NCBI RefSeq assembly: GCF_018333375.1
Contig: NZ_BORW01000014.1
Coordinates: 58,649-122,648, forward strand
Direction of reading: 5' to 3'
Source of the DNA: Paenibacillus cookii
Lineage (GTDB): Bacteria; Bacillota; Bacilli; Paenibacillales; Paenibacillaceae
DNA: 64,000 bases
Position numbers and translations under genes: made by a program
Notes under the pieces: model-generated
The model's input: only the letters and a program-made list of their open reading frames with translations
Told to the model about the DNA's origin: nothing
The model's database searches: none
Shown: in pieces, positions 61,807 to 64,000 of the stretch
Numbering within the stretch: position 1 is the stretch's first letter
Layout: every line of letters starts with the position of its first letter

Positions 61807-63138
61807 TTATCCTTTCTGTTCTTCTTTTTTGCTCAGCAGTTTTCCGACGATCCACTGGACGATAAACGCGAATATGAAGGCGTCCAGCGCCGGAACGCGC
61901 GTCAGTTGGAACAACCCGAAGCCGTCCGGGGCCGGTGTCGTCATGTACGCAAACAGCGTTGCAACCACCCAGACGATCAACGAACGGATGATCCAGTTTT
62001 TGTTGCGGTCAATGCCTTCGAACGTAAACTTCGCACGGTTCACAAGCAGATACTCTGCGGTATACAGGCCGCCGATCGGCGACACGAAGCTCGTAATGAC
62101 GTTCAGGAAAGACAAAAACTTATCATAGATGCCGAACACCGCAAGCAGCGTGGCCAGAATGCCGGCGATGATGGTGATCAGCTTTTTCGGCACCCGCTGA
62201 AAGACCACGGAAAAGCCGAGGGAAGCGGAATACAAATTGTTCGTATTCGTCGTCCACTGCGCCAGCGTCAAGACGATAATGGCAGGAAGGCCCAGTCCCA
62301 GCGCAATGAAAATATTCGTCAAATCGTCCGTGTCCATCAGCCGGGACAAAAAGATCGCGATGACCGTCATAAAGCTGTTCCCGACGAAAAAGCCGATAAA
62401 AGCCGCGGTCACCGCATGCATCGGCGTACGGGCCCAGCGCCCGATGTCCGGCGAAAGCACGGTGCCGACGATAAAAATCCCGATGACGAGCGAAATCGCG
62501 GTTCCCATCGGAATCGGCGAGGCGCTGATCGGCTCCCAGATGGCCGCGGTGCCTTTCGTTTTAAACGCCGTGAACACGGCGATCCCGATAAAAATAACGA
62601 GCAGCGGCACCGACCATACGCTTAATCTTTCGATGGAGCGGTACCCCCAAATCGCGGTCGACATCATCAGCAGCCCGCCGATAAAAGAAAGCAGCCCCAA
62701 AGGCAGGTCCACCCCCACAAGCTTATCGAAGGCCGTATGCATGTTCGAAGCAAAAAAACCGACCTGGACGCCAAACCAGCCGAGCGAAAAAATCCCCAGC
62801 ACGATCGACACGATCCGCGCCCCGACGTTGCCGAACAAAAACCGGCTGATCATCGCCGTGGACAATCCCGTCTTCGCCCCGACAAAAGCGCACAAAGCGC
62901 CGATCAAGCCGAGAATGACGGAACCGATCACCGTCGCCGTCAGCGAATCGGACAGATTCATGCCATTGCCGAGCTCGGCTCCCAAAAACATCGCCGACAA
63001 GTCGATCCCGATCGCGATCCATACCAGCGACATGGACAACCATTTTTTGCGCATATGCGCGGGAACGGGCTCCCTTTCAAAATCCTGCGCGCTTGCTTCA
63101 TTGCTTTTCACTTGACTCGCTTCACTCAATGTACCCAT
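61807..63138 (-). CDS. NCS1-family nucleobase/hydantoin permease (CodB-like)
   Basis: About 443 residues with 12 predicted helices. WIAIGIDLSAMFLGAELGNGM, the GAKTGLSTAMISRFLFGNVGA segment and QWTTNTNNLYSASLG place it in the NCS1 transporters that import cytosine, hydantoins or related cyclic amides. It should supply the substrate for the hydantoinase. Start uncertain: AAGGGG directly abuts this ATG, and a TTG three codons later has better SD spacing. Cotranscribed with DUF917 and hyuA. Confidence 0.88.
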   Translation of the reverse strand: MGTLSEASQVKSNEASAQDFEREPVPAHMRKKWLSMSLVWIAIGIDLSAMFLGAELGNGMNLSDSLTATVIGSVILGLIGALCAFVGAKTGLSTAMISRFLFGNVGARIVSIVLGIFSLGWFGVQVGFFASNMHTAFDKLVGVDLPLGLLSFIGGLLMMSTAIWGYRSIERLSVWSVPLLVIFIGIAVFTAFKTKGTAAIWEPISASPIPMGTAISLVIGIFIVGTVLSPDIGRWARTPMHAVTAAFIGFFVGNSFMTVIAIFLSRLMDTDDLTNIFIALGLGLPAIIVLTLAQWTTNTNNLYSASLGFSVVFQRVPKKLITIIAGILATLLAVFGIYDKFLSFLNVITSFVSPIGGLYTAEYLLVNRAKFTFEGIDRNKNWIIRSLIVWVVATLFAYMTTPAPDGFGLFQLTRVPALDAFIFAFIVQWIVGKLLSKKEEQKG

Positions 63139-63178
63139 CCCCTTGTCGTGTAAATTCTGGTTGAGGTTTGTCCATCGC

Positions 63179-63760
63179 CTACGAGCGCACGCCGTTCCAA
63201 AACGTTTCAAAGACATGGTTCAGCTTGCGTTCATAAACTTCCTTGGAGGAGTAATAGAAATATTGAATGCTTAATCCGTCCATCACGTTCAAAAAAGAAT
63301 CTACCAGCGGCTGCACCTTCTGCTCGCGAATGACGCCCTCTTCCATTCCCCGAACCATCCATGCGCCGACGAGCTTCGTCAGCAATTGGTCCGAATGAAG
63401 AAAAGCCTCCTCGATCGTATCTTTCAGAAACGAAGGCGGGAACACCATGTACCGCAGCACGATTTTGCTTGCCTCGGGACACTCCCGGTAAAATTCGTAT
63501 TGCCTGTTTAAAATCCCGTACAAGCTTTCCCGCACCCCTAATTTCTCCCGCCCTTCGGACAACTCCTGGACGTACGAATTGTATGCATCCATCGCCTCGC
63601 GAAAGACCGTCATGAACAAATCTTCCTTGTTCTCGTAAAAGGCGTAAATCGCCGGAGTTTTCACGCCGACTTCCTTGGCGATTTCGGATAGTGCCGTGCC
63701 GTCGTACCCTTTTTCCCCGAACAAACGCATCGCGGCTTCCTTCAACTTATTTCTGGTCAT
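63179..63760 (-). CDS. TetR-family transcriptional regulator
   Basis: 193 residues with an N-terminal TetR HTH (RLFGEKGYDGTALSEIAKEVGVKTPAIYAFYENKEDL) and an all-helical ligand-binding domain. GAGGTAAT precedes the ATG. It is the first gene of the permease-DUF917-hydantoinase operon, 40 bases ahead of the permease, and a perfect palindrome overlaps the predicted transcription start, so it is likely autoregulated and controls the operon in response to the substrate. Confidence 0.9.
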   Translation of the reverse strand: MTRNKLKEAAMRLFGEKGYDGTALSEIAKEVGVKTPAIYAFYENKEDLFMTVFREAMDAYNSYVQELSEGREKLGVRESLYGILNRQYEFYRECPEASKIVLRYMVFPPSFLKDTIEEAFLHSDQLLTKLVGAWMVRGMEEGVIREQKVQPLVDSFLNVMDGLSIQYFYYSSKEVYERKLNHVFETFWNGVRS

Positions 63761-63779
63761 GGATTACCTCAGCTCCGAT

Positions 63780-63830
63780 TTAATTAACATTAATTAAGTA
63801 AAATATACGAAAATACGCATAAAAATACAA
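63780..63830 (-). promoter_or_regulatory. Promoter and TetR operator
   Basis: TTGTAT (63825-63830), 17 bases, TATATT (63802-63807) on the minus strand. The perfect palindrome TTAATTAA-CA-TTAATTAA (63780-63797) covers the start point and is the likely operator. Confidence 0.65.
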
Positions 63831-63880
63831 TACTTTTTTTCGCAAAATTCGACATCCCCACGTTTGCCCCTAAAAATCAT

Positions 63881-63976
63881 AACCACCCGTCCAACGGGTG
63901 GTTTGCACTTGGGGTATAACCCCCTGTTGCCAAACTGCGCCTAAAGACGCTAGCCTGACAATAAATTGTTCAGGCT
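63881..63976. other. Three successive hairpins, possible end of an IS200/IS605-type element
   Basis: AACCACCCGT-CCA-ACGGGTGGTT (63881-63903), GGGGT-ATA-ACCCC (63911-63923) and AGCCTGA.CAAT / ATTG.TCAGGCT (63952-63976) follow in close order, with CAAACTGCGCCTAAAGACGC between. Such conserved hairpins mark the ends of IS200/IS605 elements and their RNAs. No transposase is visible before the window ends, so this is tentative. Confidence 0.4.
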
Positions 63977-64000
63977 CAGTGTAATTTGCCTCTTTCACTT

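Noticed and set aside
1..64000. CRISPR array, tRNA or rRNA genes, prophage or toxin-antitoxin pair
   Set aside because: No regularly spaced repeats, cloverleaf sequences, rRNA segments, phage structural genes or small paired genes were visible on either strand.

Overview
The window looks like chromosome of an endospore-forming Bacillales bacterium, most likely Paenibacillus or a close relative. It is GC-rich. It carries sporulation-linked genes (prkA, yhbH, spoVR, ytxC and a small repeat protein behind a sigma-G-like promoter) and two lplA-lplB-ytcP sugar importers that lack their own ATPase. Also typical are a membrane-anchored YesN-type AraC regulator, an AbrB-family regulator, the liaFSR cassette, a thrS T-box leader and the ytxC-thrS gene order. 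I see no rRNA, tRNA, CRISPR array or prophage.

Left part (1-17.6 kb): a carbohydrate ABC importer (permease truncated by the window edge) with a cre-like site; a five-gene operon reading ROK regulator, asparaginase, dipeptidase PepV, M17 aminopeptidase, CutC; a divergent MFS exporter; a second lplA-lplB-ytcP importer with its AraC-type regulator; then a small membrane protein whose 3' end is tandemly duplicated.

Middle (17.7-41 kb): a very large secreted protein paired with a copper-amine-oxidase-N-like protein, with AT-rich coding sequence at their junction. Next come yhbH, an IS3-family element sitting in the loop of a terminator, NADAR and DUF1992 genes, a frameshifted CPBP protease gene, an Uma2 gene bracketed by a 34-bp direct repeat, spoVR, the remnant of an SLH domain, regulators (OmpR, LacI, a globin-coupled chemoreceptor), prkA, a predicted nuclease, an aminotransferase, and a phosphodiester glycosidase with a coiled-coil partner.

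Right part (39.7-64 kb): housekeeping and stress genes. These are an AbrB-like regulator, trmL, serC, glnA with a GlnR/TnrA-type operator array, the DAHP synthase gene, ispH, an htrA-RR-HK envelope-stress unit, an AT-rich island with one small secreted protein, liaFSR, the spore-protein candidate, a 3D-domain cell-wall protein, and thrS with its T-box and ytxC. An operon tetR-NCS1 permease-DUF917-hydantoinase A follows, probably for uptake and breakdown of a cyclic amide. The last 120 bases hold three strong hairpins that may be the end of an IS200/IS605-type element.

Main points of interest: the sporulation triad prkA/yhbH/spoVR split up inside 12.5 kb by an IS, a repeat-flanked nuclease-like gene and decayed genes; an IS insertion that exactly splits a shared terminator; a LiaF with a histidine/aspartate-rich linker; and a GSI-beta-like glutamine synthetase under a GlnR-type operator. 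All functional calls come from reading the sequence without database searches.
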